Origin: JANLTP01 sp031363055
GTDB taxonomy: Bacteria > Pseudomonadota > Gammaproteobacteria > Burkholderiales > Burkholderiaceae_E
Assembly (NCBI GenBank): GCA_031363055.1
Contig: JANLTP010000053.1
Span: 1-64,000, forward strand
DNA length: 64,000 nucleotides
Direction of reading: 5' to 3'
Part shown: positions 1 to 8,963 of the stretch, piece after piece
How positions within the stretch are numbered: position 1 is the first letter of the stretch
Layout of the letters: each line of letters begins with the position of its first letter
Program-made: the position numbers and the translations under genes
Notes under the pieces: generated by a model
Database searches by the model: none
Told to the model about the DNA's origin: nothing
The model's input: only the letters and a program-made list of their open reading frames with translations

Positions 1-1278
1 GACTCCGAAGGCCAGAAAATGTCCAAGTCCAAGGGCAATACGCTGGACCCGCTGGATCTGATCGACGGCATCACATTGGAAGCCCTGATCGAGAAGTCGA
101 CGCAGGGACTGATGCTGCCCGCGCATCGTGATAAGGCGGAGAATTACGTTCGCAAGAATTTCGCCAAGGGCATACCGGCCTATGGTGTCGATGCCCTGCG
201 CTTCACGTTTGCAGCGCTGGCGCCGCTTTCGCTGACCTTGAATTTCGATTTGAACCGATGCGAGGGTTATCGCAATTTCTGCAACAAGCTCTGGAATGCG
301 ACCCGCTTTGTGCTCATGAATTGCGAAGGTCACGATTGCGGCTTTGCCCCACACACTGCTGATCAGTGTGTGCCCGGCGGTTATATGCATTTCACGGCGG
401 CCGACCGCTGGATCAGTTCCTGCCTGAACCGGATGATCGCCAGCTTTGAGGCCGCGCTCGCCGAATATCGATTTGATCGAGCCGCTCAGTTGCTCTATGA
501 ATTCGTCTGGAACGAGTACTGCGATTGGTACCTGGAGTTAGCCAAGGTTCAGTTGCAAAGCGACCAGGCGTCATCACATCGCGGTACGCGAAGAACCCTG
601 TTGCGCGTGCTTGAGACGATCTTGCGCGTCGCACACCCGATCATGCCCTTCATTACTGAAGAGCTCTGGCAAAAGGTCGCTCCGCTGGCGCAACGTTATG
701 GTGAACGCGGCCAGCAGACCAGCGATGTCCGGCAGCTCGAAGAAGCCATTGCCGCACAGCAGTACTCGATCATGCAACAGCGCTTTCCGAGCGCTGAAAC
801 CAGCAAGTTTGACCCCACATCCGAAGCCTGGATGACCGAGCTGAAGGCACTCGTCGATGGCTGTCGCGCCTTGCGCGGAGAAATGAATATTTCGCCGGCG
901 CAACGGCTCCCCCTGATGATCGCCAGCGACAGCACCGGGATTGCGGCGACCTTCCCTTATTTGAAGGCCTTGGCCAAACTCGAATCGGTCAGTCTGGCCA
1001 GACAACTGCCCACCGACTCTAAGGCGCCGGTACAAATGGCCGGTGCGCATCGACTGATGCTCGACATCCAGATCGATGTCGGTGCCGAGCGTGATCGCCT
1101 CTCGAAGGAGATCACTCGGCTGTCAGTTGAAATCGACAAATTGCAACTCAAACTGGCCAATGAAGGATTTGTGGCACGGGCGCCTGCCCCTGTGGTGGCG
1201 CAAGAGCGCAATCGACTCGAAGGCTTTCGGAGCAGCCGCAGCAAGCTGACCGAACAACGGACCCGAATTGCCGAATAG
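1..1278 (+). CDS. valS: Valyl-tRNA synthetase, C-terminal part (5' truncated by window)
   Basis: This is the last 425 residues of valyl-tRNA synthetase, the cytoplasmic enzyme that charges tRNA-Val. The frame is open from base 1, so the HIGH signature, Rossmann fold and editing domain (roughly 520 residues in complete family members) lie outside the window. Visible landmarks are the KMSKS signature at fragment residues 6-10, the helical anticodon-binding domain at about 120-290, and a charged heptad-like arm at about 355-420, which is typical of the ValRS C-terminus. Its stop lies 11 bases inside the next gene, so the two are probably cotranscribed. A 9-bp inverted repeat at 350-372 lies in the coding sequence without an evident role. 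Confidence 0.97.
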   Translation, partial: DSEGQKMSKSKGNTLDPLDLIDGITLEALIEKSTQGLMLPAHRDKAENYVRKNFAKGIPAYGVDALRFTFAALAPLSLTLNFDLNRCEGYRNFCNKLWNATRFVLMNCEGHDCGFAPHTADQCVPGGYMHFTAADRWISSCLNRMIASFEAALAEYRFDRAAQLLYEFVWNEYCDWYLELAKVQLQSDQASSHRGTRRTLLRVLETILRVAHPIMPFITEELWQKVAPLAQRYGERGQQTSDVRQLEEAIAAQQYSIMQQRFPSAETSKFDPTSEAWMTELKALVDGCRALRGEMNISPAQRLPLMIASDSTGIAATFPYLKALAKLESVSLARQLPTDSKAPVQMAGAHRLMLDIQIDVGAERDRLSKEITRLSVEIDKLQLKLANEGFVARAPAPVVAQERNRLEGFRSSRSKLTEQRTRIAE

Positions 1279-2200
1279 CCCTACTTCGCGACGCCACTTA
1301 CTGACGAAGCTGATGGCCCTTGCTGGCACGGGCGCGGCGGCAGCGTCCGGTTTGCAAGGCTGCAGTTCGGCGCCGCGCATCGCGTTGAACCAGCGTCTGC
1401 CGATGCCGCTTCGTGCTGGCGAGACCGGCGATTACTCGCTGGCATTGGTGTTGGGCTCGGGTGGACCTCGAGGTTATGCACATGTCGGTGTGCTGCAAGC
1501 ACTAAGTCGCATGGGTATCAAGCCCGATCTCGTCGTTGGCACCTCGATCGGCTCGCTGATCGGCGCGCTCTACGCCTCCGGAATGCCGATCGAACGCATC
1601 TGGCAACTGGTGCTGGAGTCCAATCCGATGAACTGGATTGGCGATCTCACCTGGCATCGCTTCGGCTGGGTCACTGGCGACAGCATCGAGCGCGATATTG
1701 ATTGGGCAGTGGGTGGCCGCTCGATTGAAGCGCTGCCGATCCGCTTTGTCGCCGTGGCCACCCGAATTCCGACCGGCGAGCGCACCGAATTCGGCAGTGG
1801 CAACGTCGGTGCAGCGGTGCGCGCCTCGAGCTCGATTGTCGGCACCTTCATTCCGGTGAAGATCGGCGAACATGTTTACAGCGATGGCGATCTGGTCGCA
1901 CCGGTGCCCGTGCTGACGGCCAAACGGCTCGGCGCCCGGCGCATTATCGCCATCGATGTTTCTGCCAATTTAATCGAGACACCGGATTGGGCCAGTATTT
2001 TTCCTAGTTGGGTGGCCAATGGCATCATGCGCGAACAAATGATCTTGCGTGAACTGGCCGAGGCCGATGTGGCCATCCGGGTACCGATGAGGTACTTCGC
2101 ATCGGCAACCTTCGGATACAAGGAATATGCAAGAAAATGCGGCGAACAAGCGGTCGAGGCCGCGCGGCCCAAGCTACTCGAGTTGGGACTGATCAAATAG
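1268..2200 (+). CDS. Patatin-like phospholipase family protein, probable lipoprotein
   Basis: A 310-residue serine lipase of the bacterial patatin family (RssA-like), expected to hydrolyse acyl esters of phospholipids through a Ser-Asp dyad. The oxyanion-hole stretch GSGGPRG is at residues 63-69, the nucleophile elbow GTSIG at 91-95 (Ser93), and the DGD motif at about 206 supplies the catalytic Asp. The N-terminus has a twin arginine (8-9), a hydrophobic stretch and a lipobox-like LQGC with Cys32, so I infer export and lipid anchoring. The start is TTG at 1268, inside the end of valS; no ATG gives a complete signal peptide. The real substrate is unknown. Confidence 0.88.
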   Translation: MPNSPTSRRHLLTKLMALAGTGAAAASGLQGCSSAPRIALNQRLPMPLRAGETGDYSLALVLGSGGPRGYAHVGVLQALSRMGIKPDLVVGTSIGSLIGALYASGMPIERIWQLVLESNPMNWIGDLTWHRFGWVTGDSIERDIDWAVGGRSIEALPIRFVAVATRIPTGERTEFGSGNVGAAVRASSSIVGTFIPVKIGEHVYSDGDLVAPVPVLTAKRLGARRIIAIDVSANLIETPDWASIFPSWVANGIMREQMILRELAEADVAIRVPMRYFASATFGYKEYARKCGEQAVEAARPKLLELGLIK

Positions 2201-2221
2201 AAAAATAGGCAGCAACCTAGC

Positions 2222-2959
2222 TTAACCGACCGAGGTATAGCCGCCATCCACCGTCAGCAAAGTGCCGGTGACATAACGCGCCGCTTCGGAGCACAGAAAC
2301 AACATCGGGTCAGCGATTTCGGATGGCTCGGCCCAACGACCCATTGGCGTTCGACTCATGATGCCGGCGTTGCGCACGGGGTCTTCACGCGCACCCTTCG
2401 AAAGATTGGTCATTACCCAACCCGGCGCGACGGCATTGACTCGAATGCCATCGACGGCATAAGCGGCCGCCAGCGACATCGTCAGATTACGAATCGCACC
2501 TTTTGAGGCCGAGTAGGCCGGTTGCTTTGGGCCACCAAAATAAGACATCACCGAGCCGACAAACACCACACTACCCTGGGTCTTCGCCAACAAGGGGCGA
2601 GCGGCCGAGGTGACGCGCATGCCGCCCGAAACATTGACGTCGATGACTTGATCAAAGACCTCGGGGTCGTGCTCGGCTTCGCGGCGGATCATGCCCGCCG
2701 AATTCACCACGAAGTCGAGCCGCGCAAGACCGCCGACCAGGGTCTTGACGGCGGCGGCATCGGTCACGTCAAGCGCCCGAATGTCGATACCCGAGAATTG
2801 CGGATCCGCGCATGCGCTCTGCAACTCCGCTGCCGTCAGGCCACAGGCGATCACCTGGGCACCACTGCGCTTGAAGGCCAGGCTGGCCGCAGCGCCTATG
2901 CCCGACACGCCGCCGGTGATCAACGCCACACGGCCAGAAAAATCAAACTTGAAATTCAT
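2222..2959 (-). CDS. SDR family NAD(P)-dependent oxidoreductase
   Basis: A 245-residue classical short-chain dehydrogenase/reductase. The cofactor loop TGGVSGIG is at residues 15-22, NSAG at 86-89, and the catalytic Ser136, Tyr149 and Lys153 (YSASK) are all present. The C-terminus (VTGTLLTVDGG) is typical of FabG-like members. Length fits the classical family. It is convergent with the patatin gene and lies 3 bases downstream of the TusA-like gene, so the two minus-strand genes probably form one transcript. The substrate cannot be read from the sequence; a sugar, polyol or hydroxy-acid is as likely as acyl-ACP. Confidence 0.9.
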   Translation of the reverse strand: MNFKFDFSGRVALITGGVSGIGAAASLAFKRSGAQVIACGLTAAELQSACADPQFSGIDIRALDVTDAAAVKTLVGGLARLDFVVNSAGMIRREAEHDPEVFDQVIDVNVSGGMRVTSAARPLLAKTQGSVVFVGSVMSYFGGPKQPAYSASKGAIRNLTMSLAAAYAVDGIRVNAVAPGWVMTNLSKGAREDPVRNAGIMSRTPMGRWAEPSEIADPMLFLCSEAARYVTGTLLTVDGGYTSVG

Positions 2960-2962
2960 GCT

Positions 2963-3199
2963 TTAACGACGCTTCAAATAGAACGCCCATTCCTTGGGCG
3001 ACTCTTCAACCTGCAGCAGTTCGTTGCCGGTTTGCCGGGAGAAGGCCTGAAAGTCGCGCTTGGAGCCGGGATCAGTCGAAATGATCTTGAGCACCTGGCC
3101 GGATTGCAAGGCCGTCAATGCTTTCTTTGCTCGCAAGATCGGCAACGGACAATTAAGGCCACGTGCATCGACTTCCTGACTCACTTCAATTCCTGACAT
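2963..3199 (-). CDS. TusA/SirA/YedF-family sulfurtransferase
   Basis: A 78-residue small protein with the family signature CPLP (Cys17, Pro18, Pro20) after an LDARGLNCP-like beta strand. Members carry a persulfide on this cysteine and pass sulfur to tRNA thiolation, molybdenum cofactor or sulfur oxidation systems. The family normally has 70-85 residues, so this one is complete. It precedes an SDR gene with a 3-base gap and follows the Nudix gene. No tusBCD or dsr genes are nearby, so the acceptor is unknown. Confidence 0.9.
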   Translation of the reverse strand: MSGIEVSQEVDARGLNCPLPILRAKKALTALQSGQVLKIISTDPGSKRDFQAFSRQTGNELLQVEESPKEWAFYLKRR

Positions 3200-3224
3200 G
3201 ACAATTCCTCGGTTTCTTGGATGA

Positions 3225-3298
3225 TCAATATCTGTTCGGAATCAATCGATCTGTTCGTGTTCAATCGATTTGTTCGTATTCAATCGTTGCGCGGACGC
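3225..3298 (-). repeat. Four tandem copies of the Nudix gene 3' end, each ending in TGA
   Basis: Read on the minus strand, the last 19 coding bases of the Nudix gene (3298-3280, ending in its TGA) are followed by two 19-base copies (3279-3261 and 3260-3242) and a 17-base copy (3241-3225). The two 19-mers differ at only 3 positions and the outer units are more diverged. All four units end in TGA. Relative to the true stop the extra stops sit at +19, +38 and +55, so all three reading frames are closed. Confidence 0.85.
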
Positions 3299-3810
3299 AC
3301 CGGCAAGTCGACAAACTCATACGGCAAGCCACGTGCACGCATCCAGTCGGCGACCGCCATGCCGGTGCCAGCGCGCCACGGCTTCAGGTTGGCCGGCTTG
3401 ACCATTTTGTACTCGACCAACTCTTCTGACAACACAACCGACCCGGTCGCTTCGGCATGGTAGGCGATGATGAGTTCATTCTTGCGCGTGAACTCGTAGA
3501 CCCCGATGAGATTGGTCTGCAGCACGTCGAGATTGGTCTCTTCCTTGATCTCGCGGCGAATGCCTTCCTCCGGTGTTTCGCCGGCCTCCAGAAAGCCGGT
3601 GATCAGCGCGAACATTCTGGCCGGCCAGGCAGCATTGCGCGCCAATAACATTTCATCGCCGACTTGTACCAGCGCCGCAACCACCGGCAGCGGATTATTC
3701 CAGTGCGTGAAGCGGCAGGTCGTGCAGTGATTGCGCTCGCGACCGGCGACGGCGTCAATCGTCAAAGGATTCGCGCAGCGCGGGCAAAATTTATAGTCAG
3801 AATTAAGCAT
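3280..3810 (-). CDS. Nudix hydrolase with N-terminal zinc ribbon
   Basis: A 176-residue Nudix pyrophosphohydrolase, related in layout to the C-terminal half of NudC. A four-cysteine zinc ribbon (Cys9, Cys12, Cys29, Cys32) precedes the Nudix fold. The Nudix box runs from Gly72 to about Leu94 with the Mg-binding REIKEE core at 86-91; the glycine near the end of the consensus is replaced by Asn93. The substrate is probably a nucleoside diphosphate derivative, such as NADH or a capped or oxidised nucleotide, but this is inference. The gene starts with ATG at 3810, just upstream of the chromate-transporter genes' 3' end. Its own 3' end is duplicated in tandem. Confidence 0.92.
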   Translation of the reverse strand: MLNSDYKFCPRCANPLTIDAVAGRERNHCTTCRFTHWNNPLPVVAALVQVGDEMLLARNAAWPARMFALITGFLEAGETPEEGIRREIKEETNLDVLQTNLIGVYEFTRKNELIIAYHAEATGSVVLSEELVEYKMVKPANLKPWRAGTGMAVADWMRARGLPYEFVDLPVRPRND

Positions 3811-3831
3811 GATGTTGGCGATTATCTCCGA

Positions 3832-4368
3832 TCAGGCCAACGACAGAATGCCCAATGCGCCCAGTCCCGCCCCCAGCGCGATCAACCACAGCGGATTAAT
3901 CTTCGAGCGCAGCACCACCGCCATCGTCAAAACCGTCAGCGCCGCCAATCTCGGATTGAAGTCATTATTGGCGGCGATCACCCAACCGGCGGCAGCGGTC
4001 ATGCCAATCGCCACCGGTGACAGGCCAAGCCGGATCGCGCGCACCAGATGCGAGGTGTAATGAGCAGCGCGCCATCGGTTCGCATAAAACGTCAAAACAC
4101 TCGACGGAACCAGAACACCGAGCGTCGTCGCCAGGGCACCTGCCGTGCCGGCCACTTGCCAGCCCAACAGCGTCACGAACAGCACGTTCGGGCCGGGCGC
4201 CGCTTGCGCCAGCGTTATCGATTCTACAAACTGTTGATGGTTGATCCAGCCGCGTTCATCGACCAGATAGCGATGCATCTCCGATGAGGTCGCCAGCGCG
4301 CCGCCAATCGACAACATCGAAATCATCGCGAAGTGCGCCAACAGGTCCAGAAAGTCGGCGGCGCTCAT
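3832..4368 (-). CDS. Chromate transporter, second half-size subunit
   Basis: A 178-residue half-size member of the chromate ion transporter (CHR) family, with about five hydrophobic segments. The family signature around APGPNV is present in the N-terminal third, after an SIGG motif. I set the start at ATG 4368, which overlaps the TGA of the upstream partner as ATGA. The longer open frame to 4485 would run inside the partner and adds sequence unlike the family. Half-size CHR proteins usually work as pairs with opposite topology, which fits the adjacent partner gene. Chromate or sulfate export is the family role; the substrate is unproven here. Confidence 0.9.
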   Translation of the reverse strand: MSAADFLDLLAHFAMISMLSIGGALATSSEMHRYLVDERGWINHQQFVESITLAQAAPGPNVLFVTLLGWQVAGTAGALATTLGVLVPSSVLTFYANRWRAAHYTSHLVRAIRLGLSPVAIGMTAAAGWVIAANNDFNPRLAALTVLTMAVVLRSKINPLWLIALGAGLGALGILSLA

Positions 4369-4922
4369 CGTTCGGCCCACCAGGCACTGAGCACCGCCAG
4401 CGGTAGCAATACGCACAAACTCGCGAACAACGGCAGATGAAGCAGTGCGATCATGACAAAGGCGGCGGCACCGAACACCAGCCACTTCCAGCGCTTGCGA
4501 AGGGCCAGCGCGAGTTTGATGGCGGTGGCCATAATGAGACCGGCCGCGACCGCTGACATGCCGGCCATCGATTGCTGCACGACCGCCAGGCTTGAGTATT
4601 GCGCATAAACAGCAAACATGGCGATTACCACCAGCGCGGGCACGGCCAGCATGCCCAGGCAGCCGACCACCGCACCGCGCCAGCCGAAGTAACGGTCGCC
4701 AACAATGATCGCCAAATTCACCACGTTGGGTCCGGGTAACAACTGGCTGAACGCCAGCAGCTCGACAAACTCCTCGCGCGACAACCAGTGCTTCTGTTCG
4801 ACGATGGCGCGCTGCGCCCAGGGCAAAACGCCACCGAAGCCATGCAGGGCAAGCTGGGTGAAGGTCATGAACAATTCGCCGAGCGTCGCCGGCGCGGGTC
4901 TTGGGGCCATTTCGTTCATCAC
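4365..4922 (-). CDS. Chromate transporter, first half-size subunit
   Basis: A 185-residue CHR-family membrane protein that pairs with the downstream half. It carries the family motifs GFGG and LLPGPNV in the N-terminal part, followed by roughly five membrane spans. Its stop overlaps the downstream start (ATGA), and its own start overlaps the stop of the MFS gene by 4 bases, so alaS, the MFS gene and both transporter halves form one tightly packed minus-strand array. No chrB-like regulator is nearby. Confidence 0.91.
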   Translation of the reverse strand: MMNEMAPRPAPATLGELFMTFTQLALHGFGGVLPWAQRAIVEQKHWLSREEFVELLAFSQLLPGPNVVNLAIIVGDRYFGWRGAVVGCLGMLAVPALVVIAMFAVYAQYSSLAVVQQSMAGMSAVAAGLIMATAIKLALALRKRWKWLVFGAAAFVMIALLHLPLFASLCVLLPLAVLSAWWAER

Positions 4923-6199
4923 TTCTCCGGCGGTTGCAGGGTCGCCGCCGGGATCAACGGCGACGCATCTTCAGGAGTACCGCTTCGAATCGACGTCGCG
5001 CCACGACCGACACCGCGCAGCAGTTCCTCGATCGGCAATCCGCGACGAACCCAGACGGCGCCACCGGCGACCAACAAGGACATACCAACAAACAAGGGGG
5101 CCAGGCCGAGCGCGCCACCGAGTGCTCCAAATGCGGTCGGCAATGCGGTCTGCGTCGCGCTGACCAGCGTCATTCGCAAACCGACCGCTTCGCCGACGCG
5201 ACCCTCCGGCGCATAACGATGCAGAGCCGACAGGATCATCGGCTGACAAACGCCCAGACCGAGGCCGAGCACGAACGACAAGGTCAGCATGACCGGCAAA
5301 GTGGGGAACCACGGATAGACGGCATAAACCGCAAACGCGGTCCACATGGCTATCAGGATCAAGCGCCATTCGGAGTATCGGCGCGACAGCCAGGGCAAAG
5401 CCAATCGAATCACAAAGGTCGCGACCGCATAGGTTCCCAGCACCAGCCCGATCGCCGAGGCCGACAGCCCGTGTTGCGCGCCGTACAGGGGAACCATGAA
5501 TTGGTGTACATCCCAACTGGCCGAGATCAGCACCACCGCAATGAACAGCCGGCGCAGGGCCGGATCGCGAAACAGCTCGCTGAGTTTGCCGGCGACGGGC
5601 GCTGGACTCTGCATCTGAGTTGAACCCTGCGCCGAGGCTGGCGCTGTGATCGCAGATTCGGGCGGGCTCACACTCAACGGGAAGCGCCAGATCAACGCCA
5701 GCGTCACGCACGGCAGCGCTGTCAGCACCGCGAACGCTGATCGAAAGCCGAAATGATCGATGGTCAGTCCAGCCAGCGTCGGCCCGACGAAGCCCGAGAC
5801 CGAATAGCCGATCGCGAGCAGACTGAAGTTTTCCTTCCTGCGCGCTTCGCCGCCGAGATCGCCGGCCGCTTTCTGTGTGCAGATGTGAAAGCCCATGAAT
5901 CCTAGTCCGACCGTGATGCTGGACAAGTACAGGCTGCCAATGTCCCAGGTCAGGAACGGCACGCTGACTCCAAAGGCGAGCAGCGCGCTGCCGGCCAACA
6001 TGGGTAGCCGCATGCCAACTCGATCCACCCAGCGGCCGCCGGCCACCGACAGAAACAACGGCAACAAGCTGTAGAACGACAGAATCAAGCCAATTGCAAA
6101 AGGCGACGCTGAGAGCTCCAGCCCGGCCAACGCAACGGCAACCCGGCTACCCGAAAACGCCGAGTGATTCAGTAGGGTGTAAGCAAATATCCGCCGCAC
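4919..6199 (-). CDS. MFS transporter
   Basis: A 426-residue major facilitator with about 12 predicted membrane spans and the loop 2-3 signature GRWVDRVGMR at residues 55-64. The central loop (about 190-215) is hydrophilic and rich in Pro, Ser and Ala, as is usual between the two six-helix bundles. The start is GTG at 6199, directly after the TGA of alaS, so translation is probably coupled. The profile suggests a drug or metabolite exporter; the substrate cannot be assigned. Confidence 0.87.
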   Translation of the reverse strand: MRRIFAYTLLNHSAFSGSRVAVALAGLELSASPFAIGLILSFYSLLPLFLSVAGGRWVDRVGMRLPMLAGSALLAFGVSVPFLTWDIGSLYLSSITVGLGFMGFHICTQKAAGDLGGEARRKENFSLLAIGYSVSGFVGPTLAGLTIDHFGFRSAFAVLTALPCVTLALIWRFPLSVSPPESAITAPASAQGSTQMQSPAPVAGKLSELFRDPALRRLFIAVVLISASWDVHQFMVPLYGAQHGLSASAIGLVLGTYAVATFVIRLALPWLSRRYSEWRLILIAMWTAFAVYAVYPWFPTLPVMLTLSFVLGLGLGVCQPMILSALHRYAPEGRVGEAVGLRMTLVSATQTALPTAFGALGGALGLAPLFVGMSLLVAGGAVWVRRGLPIEELLRGVGRGATSIRSGTPEDASPLIPAATLQPPEK

Positions 6200-8869
6200 T
6201 CAGGGAGCCGTTTTACTCTGCACCCAGGCCGCCACGGAGGCGAGCGCCGCCGCAAGCGCGCCCGGATTATTACCGCCCGCCTGCGCTGAATCGGCACGCC
6301 CGCCGCCCTTGCCTCCGACCTGCAGCGCGACATGGTTGACCAAGTCGCCAGCCTTCAGTTGCGTTATCAATTCAGGTGTGACCCCGGCCACCAGACTGAC
6401 CTTGTCGCCATCGATCGCCGCCAGTACGATCGCCGCGTGTTTGAGCTTTTCCTTCAAGCGATCCATCGTCTCGCGCAAGGTCTTGACGTCGGCACCATCC
6501 ATCAGGGCAGCCACGACCTTGATGCCATTGACGGTCAGCGCCTGCGAGGAAAGATCGCCGCCCTGGGTGACCGCCATTTTCGATTTGATGCGCGCCAACT
6601 CCCGCTCGAGCGTCTTGCTGTGTTCGATCAGTTGCGCGATCCGCCCACCAATCTCGTCCGGCACGGTTTTCAGTGCGGCGGCTATGACGCCAATGGTTTG
6701 CGCGCTCAGTTGCACCTGATCGAGCGCTCGCTCGCCGGTAACCGCTTCGACGCGACGAATTCCGGCCGCAACCCCGCCTTCCGAGACAATCTTGAAGAGG
6801 CCAATATCACCGGTTCGTTGCACATGGGTTCCGCCGCACAATTCACGCGACGAGCCGATGTCCAGCACGCGCACCGAGTCGCCGTACTTCTCGCCGAATA
6901 GCGCCACGGCGCCTTCGCGAACCGCATCATCAAACGGCATGACGCGCGAATGGCTCGGCAGGTTGGCCATCACCTCACGGTTCACAAGCTGCTCAACGTC
7001 ACGAATCTGCTCATCGCTGACCGGCGCATTGTGGCTGAAGTCAAAGCGGGTTTTTTCCGTGTCGACCAAGGAGCCTTTTTGTTGAACATGATCACCCAGT
7101 ACCGTGCGCAAGGCTTTGTGCATCAGATGGGTGGCCGAGTGATTACGCACGATCCGGGCGCGCGCGGCCACATCGACTCGAGCTACCAACACGACTCCGA
7201 GGGCGAGCGACCCCTTGGTCAAAACGCCGTGATGACCGAATACACTGCCCTGGATTTTCTGCGTGTCGTCAACACGAAAATGCAGTGCAAAGTTCGGTTT
7301 GCGAGTCTCGGAGTCTGGGTTGCGAAGCTCGGGGCTTGGGTTGATTTCCAAAAGCTCGCCGCGATCGCCGACCTGTCCGCCGGACTCCGCATAGAACGGC
7401 GTGTGATCGAGCACCACCACAGCCGCATCTCCTTCACCCAGCCTTTCGACCGCGCTGCCCTCCTTGAATAGCCCGACCACGGTGGCGTTGTACTCGAGCG
7501 TGTCGTAGCCATGAAATTGAGTACTGGCGCCGCTGTATTCAAGGCCTGCCGCCGCCTTGAACTTGCCCGCCGCGCGGGCCTGCTCGCGCTGACGGGTCAT
7601 GGCGACGTCAAAACCGGCTTCATCGACCGAAATACCGCGTTCGCGGCAGACATCAGCGGTCAAATCGAGCGGAAAGCCGAAGGTGTCGTACAAGCGAAAG
7701 GCGGTTTCACCATCGAGTTGCTTCGAGCCGCCCGCCAGCGCGGTTTCGAGAATGGACATGCCGTGGGTCAGCGTTTCCCCAAACCGCTGCTCTTCCTGCT
7801 TGAGGACTTCTGCGACCCGAGTGCGGGCGCGGCGCAGTTCCGGATAGGCATCGCCCATGACCTCATCCAGGTCGGTGACCAACCGGTAGAAAAACGGCTT
7901 TGTCTGCCCGAGTTTGTGGCCATGCCGCAAGGCCCGTCGAATGATTCGACGCAGGACGTAACCGCGGCCTTCATTGCCCGGGATGATGCCATCGACAATC
8001 AGAAACGCACAGGCGCGGATATGATCGGCGATGACCCGCAACGACGGCAGTTCGATATCGCTGACCGCACATTCCCGCGCGGCGGCGCGAATCAGGCTTT
8101 GGAACAGATCGATTTCGTAGTTGCTGTGGACCTGCTGCAACACCGCCGCCAGGCGCTCGAGGCCCATGCCGGTATCAACACAGGGCTTGGGCAGCGGATT
8201 AAGGTTACCGGCCGCATCCCGGTCGAACTGCATGAACACGAGATTCCAGATCTCGATGTAGCGATCGCCGTCCTGGTCGGGGCTGCCGGGAGGGCCGCCA
8301 AACACTTCGGGGCCGTGATCATAAAAGATCTCCGAACACGGACCACAAGGACCGGTATCGGCCATCTGCCAGAAATTATCGGAGGCGTAACGAGCGCCCT
8401 TGTTATCGCCAATGCGCACAATCCGGGCACGCGGTATGCCGACTTCCTGTTCCCAGAGGTTGAAGGCCTCGTCATCATCGGCGTATACCGTCACCCATAA
8501 TTTTTCGGCCGGCAACCGATACACCGTGGTCAGCAATTCCCAGGCGAATCGAATCGCATCGCGTTTGAAATAATCGCCGAACGAAAAATTGCCGAGCATC
8601 TCGAAAAACGTATGATGCCGCGCGGTGTAGCCAACGTTTTCCAGATCATTGTGTTTGCCGCCGGCACGCAAACTACGCTGCGATGACGTGGCGCGCGAAT
8701 ACGAGCGTTTGTCGAATCCCAGGAACACGTCCTTGAATTGCACCATGCCGCTGTTGGTGAACAGAAGGGTCGGATCATTGGCCGGAACCAGCGCACTGGA
8801 CGGCACGATGGTGTGCCCCTTGGATTCAAAAAACTTCAGGAATTTGTTTCGTATTTCGGCCGAATTCAT
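6200..8869 (-). CDS. alaS: Alanyl-tRNA synthetase
   Basis: An 889-residue AlaRS, the enzyme that charges tRNA-Ala and edits Ser/Gly mischarging. The class II catalytic core is at the N-terminus (TNSGM near 38-42, HHTFFEMLGNFSFGDYF near 85-101). The editing domain carries the zinc ligands His577 and His581 (HSATH) and Cys678 and His682 (CGGTH). The C-terminal oligomerisation domain ends in the glycine-rich GGKGGGR stretch near residues 850-865. It is slightly longer than the 876-residue E. coli enzyme; about 14 residues at 510-523 come from a 21-base in-frame tandem duplication. The MFS gene follows without a gap. Confidence 0.98.
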   Translation of the reverse strand: MNSAEIRNKFLKFFESKGHTIVPSSALVPANDPTLLFTNSGMVQFKDVFLGFDKRSYSRATSSQRSLRAGGKHNDLENVGYTARHHTFFEMLGNFSFGDYFKRDAIRFAWELLTTVYRLPAEKLWVTVYADDDEAFNLWEQEVGIPRARIVRIGDNKGARYASDNFWQMADTGPCGPCSEIFYDHGPEVFGGPPGSPDQDGDRYIEIWNLVFMQFDRDAAGNLNPLPKPCVDTGMGLERLAAVLQQVHSNYEIDLFQSLIRAAARECAVSDIELPSLRVIADHIRACAFLIVDGIIPGNEGRGYVLRRIIRRALRHGHKLGQTKPFFYRLVTDLDEVMGDAYPELRRARTRVAEVLKQEEQRFGETLTHGMSILETALAGGSKQLDGETAFRLYDTFGFPLDLTADVCRERGISVDEAGFDVAMTRQREQARAAGKFKAAAGLEYSGASTQFHGYDTLEYNATVVGLFKEGSAVERLGEGDAAVVVLDHTPFYAESGGQVGDRGELLEINPSPELRNPDSETRKPNFALHFRVDDTQKIQGSVFGHHGVLTKGSLALGVVLVARVDVAARARIVRNHSATHLMHKALRTVLGDHVQQKGSLVDTEKTRFDFSHNAPVSDEQIRDVEQLVNREVMANLPSHSRVMPFDDAVREGAVALFGEKYGDSVRVLDIGSSRELCGGTHVQRTGDIGLFKIVSEGGVAAGIRRVEAVTGERALDQVQLSAQTIGVIAAALKTVPDEIGGRIAQLIEHSKTLERELARIKSKMAVTQGGDLSSQALTVNGIKVVAALMDGADVKTLRETMDRLKEKLKHAAIVLAAIDGDKVSLVAGVTPELITQLKAGDLVNHVALQVGGKGGGRADSAQAGGNNPGALAAALASVAAWVQSKTAP
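7301..7342 (-). repeat. In-frame 21-nt tandem duplication inside alaS
   Basis: Two adjacent 21-base units (7301-7321 and 7322-7342) match at about 16 positions and together encode NPSPELR then NPDSETR (residues 510-523), followed by a shorter related KPNF. The multiple-of-three length keeps the frame. It lies in a linker just before the editing domain, where an insertion is likely tolerated. Confidence 0.75.
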
Positions 8870-8925
8870 ACGTAATTATTCTGACGGGCAAGCCGCAGCA
8901 GTCCATTTTGAGCACCAACCCCGAT

Positions 8926-8954
8926 TTTACCTGCGCATCAAAATACTTTATAAC
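8926..8954 (+). promoter_or_regulatory. Putative sigma70 promoter of the CoA-transferase gene
   Basis: TTTACC at 8926-8931 and TATAAC at 8949-8954 are 17 bases apart, upstream of the ATG at 8991 in the divergent gap between alaS and the CoA-transferase. The -10 element matches the consensus at five of six positions. Predicted by eye only. Confidence 0.45.
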
Positions 8955-8963
8955 GAGTCGTCA

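Noticed and set aside
350..372. 9-bp inverted repeat in valS as a regulatory hairpin or terminator
   Set aside because: It is deep inside coding sequence with a 5-base loop and no U-tract; likely chance.
7511..8500. Long plus-strand open frame of 329 codons opposite alaS
   Set aside because: It is the mirror of a confident alaS gene; high GC keeps the opposite strand open. The protein has no recognisable motif and no ribosome site.
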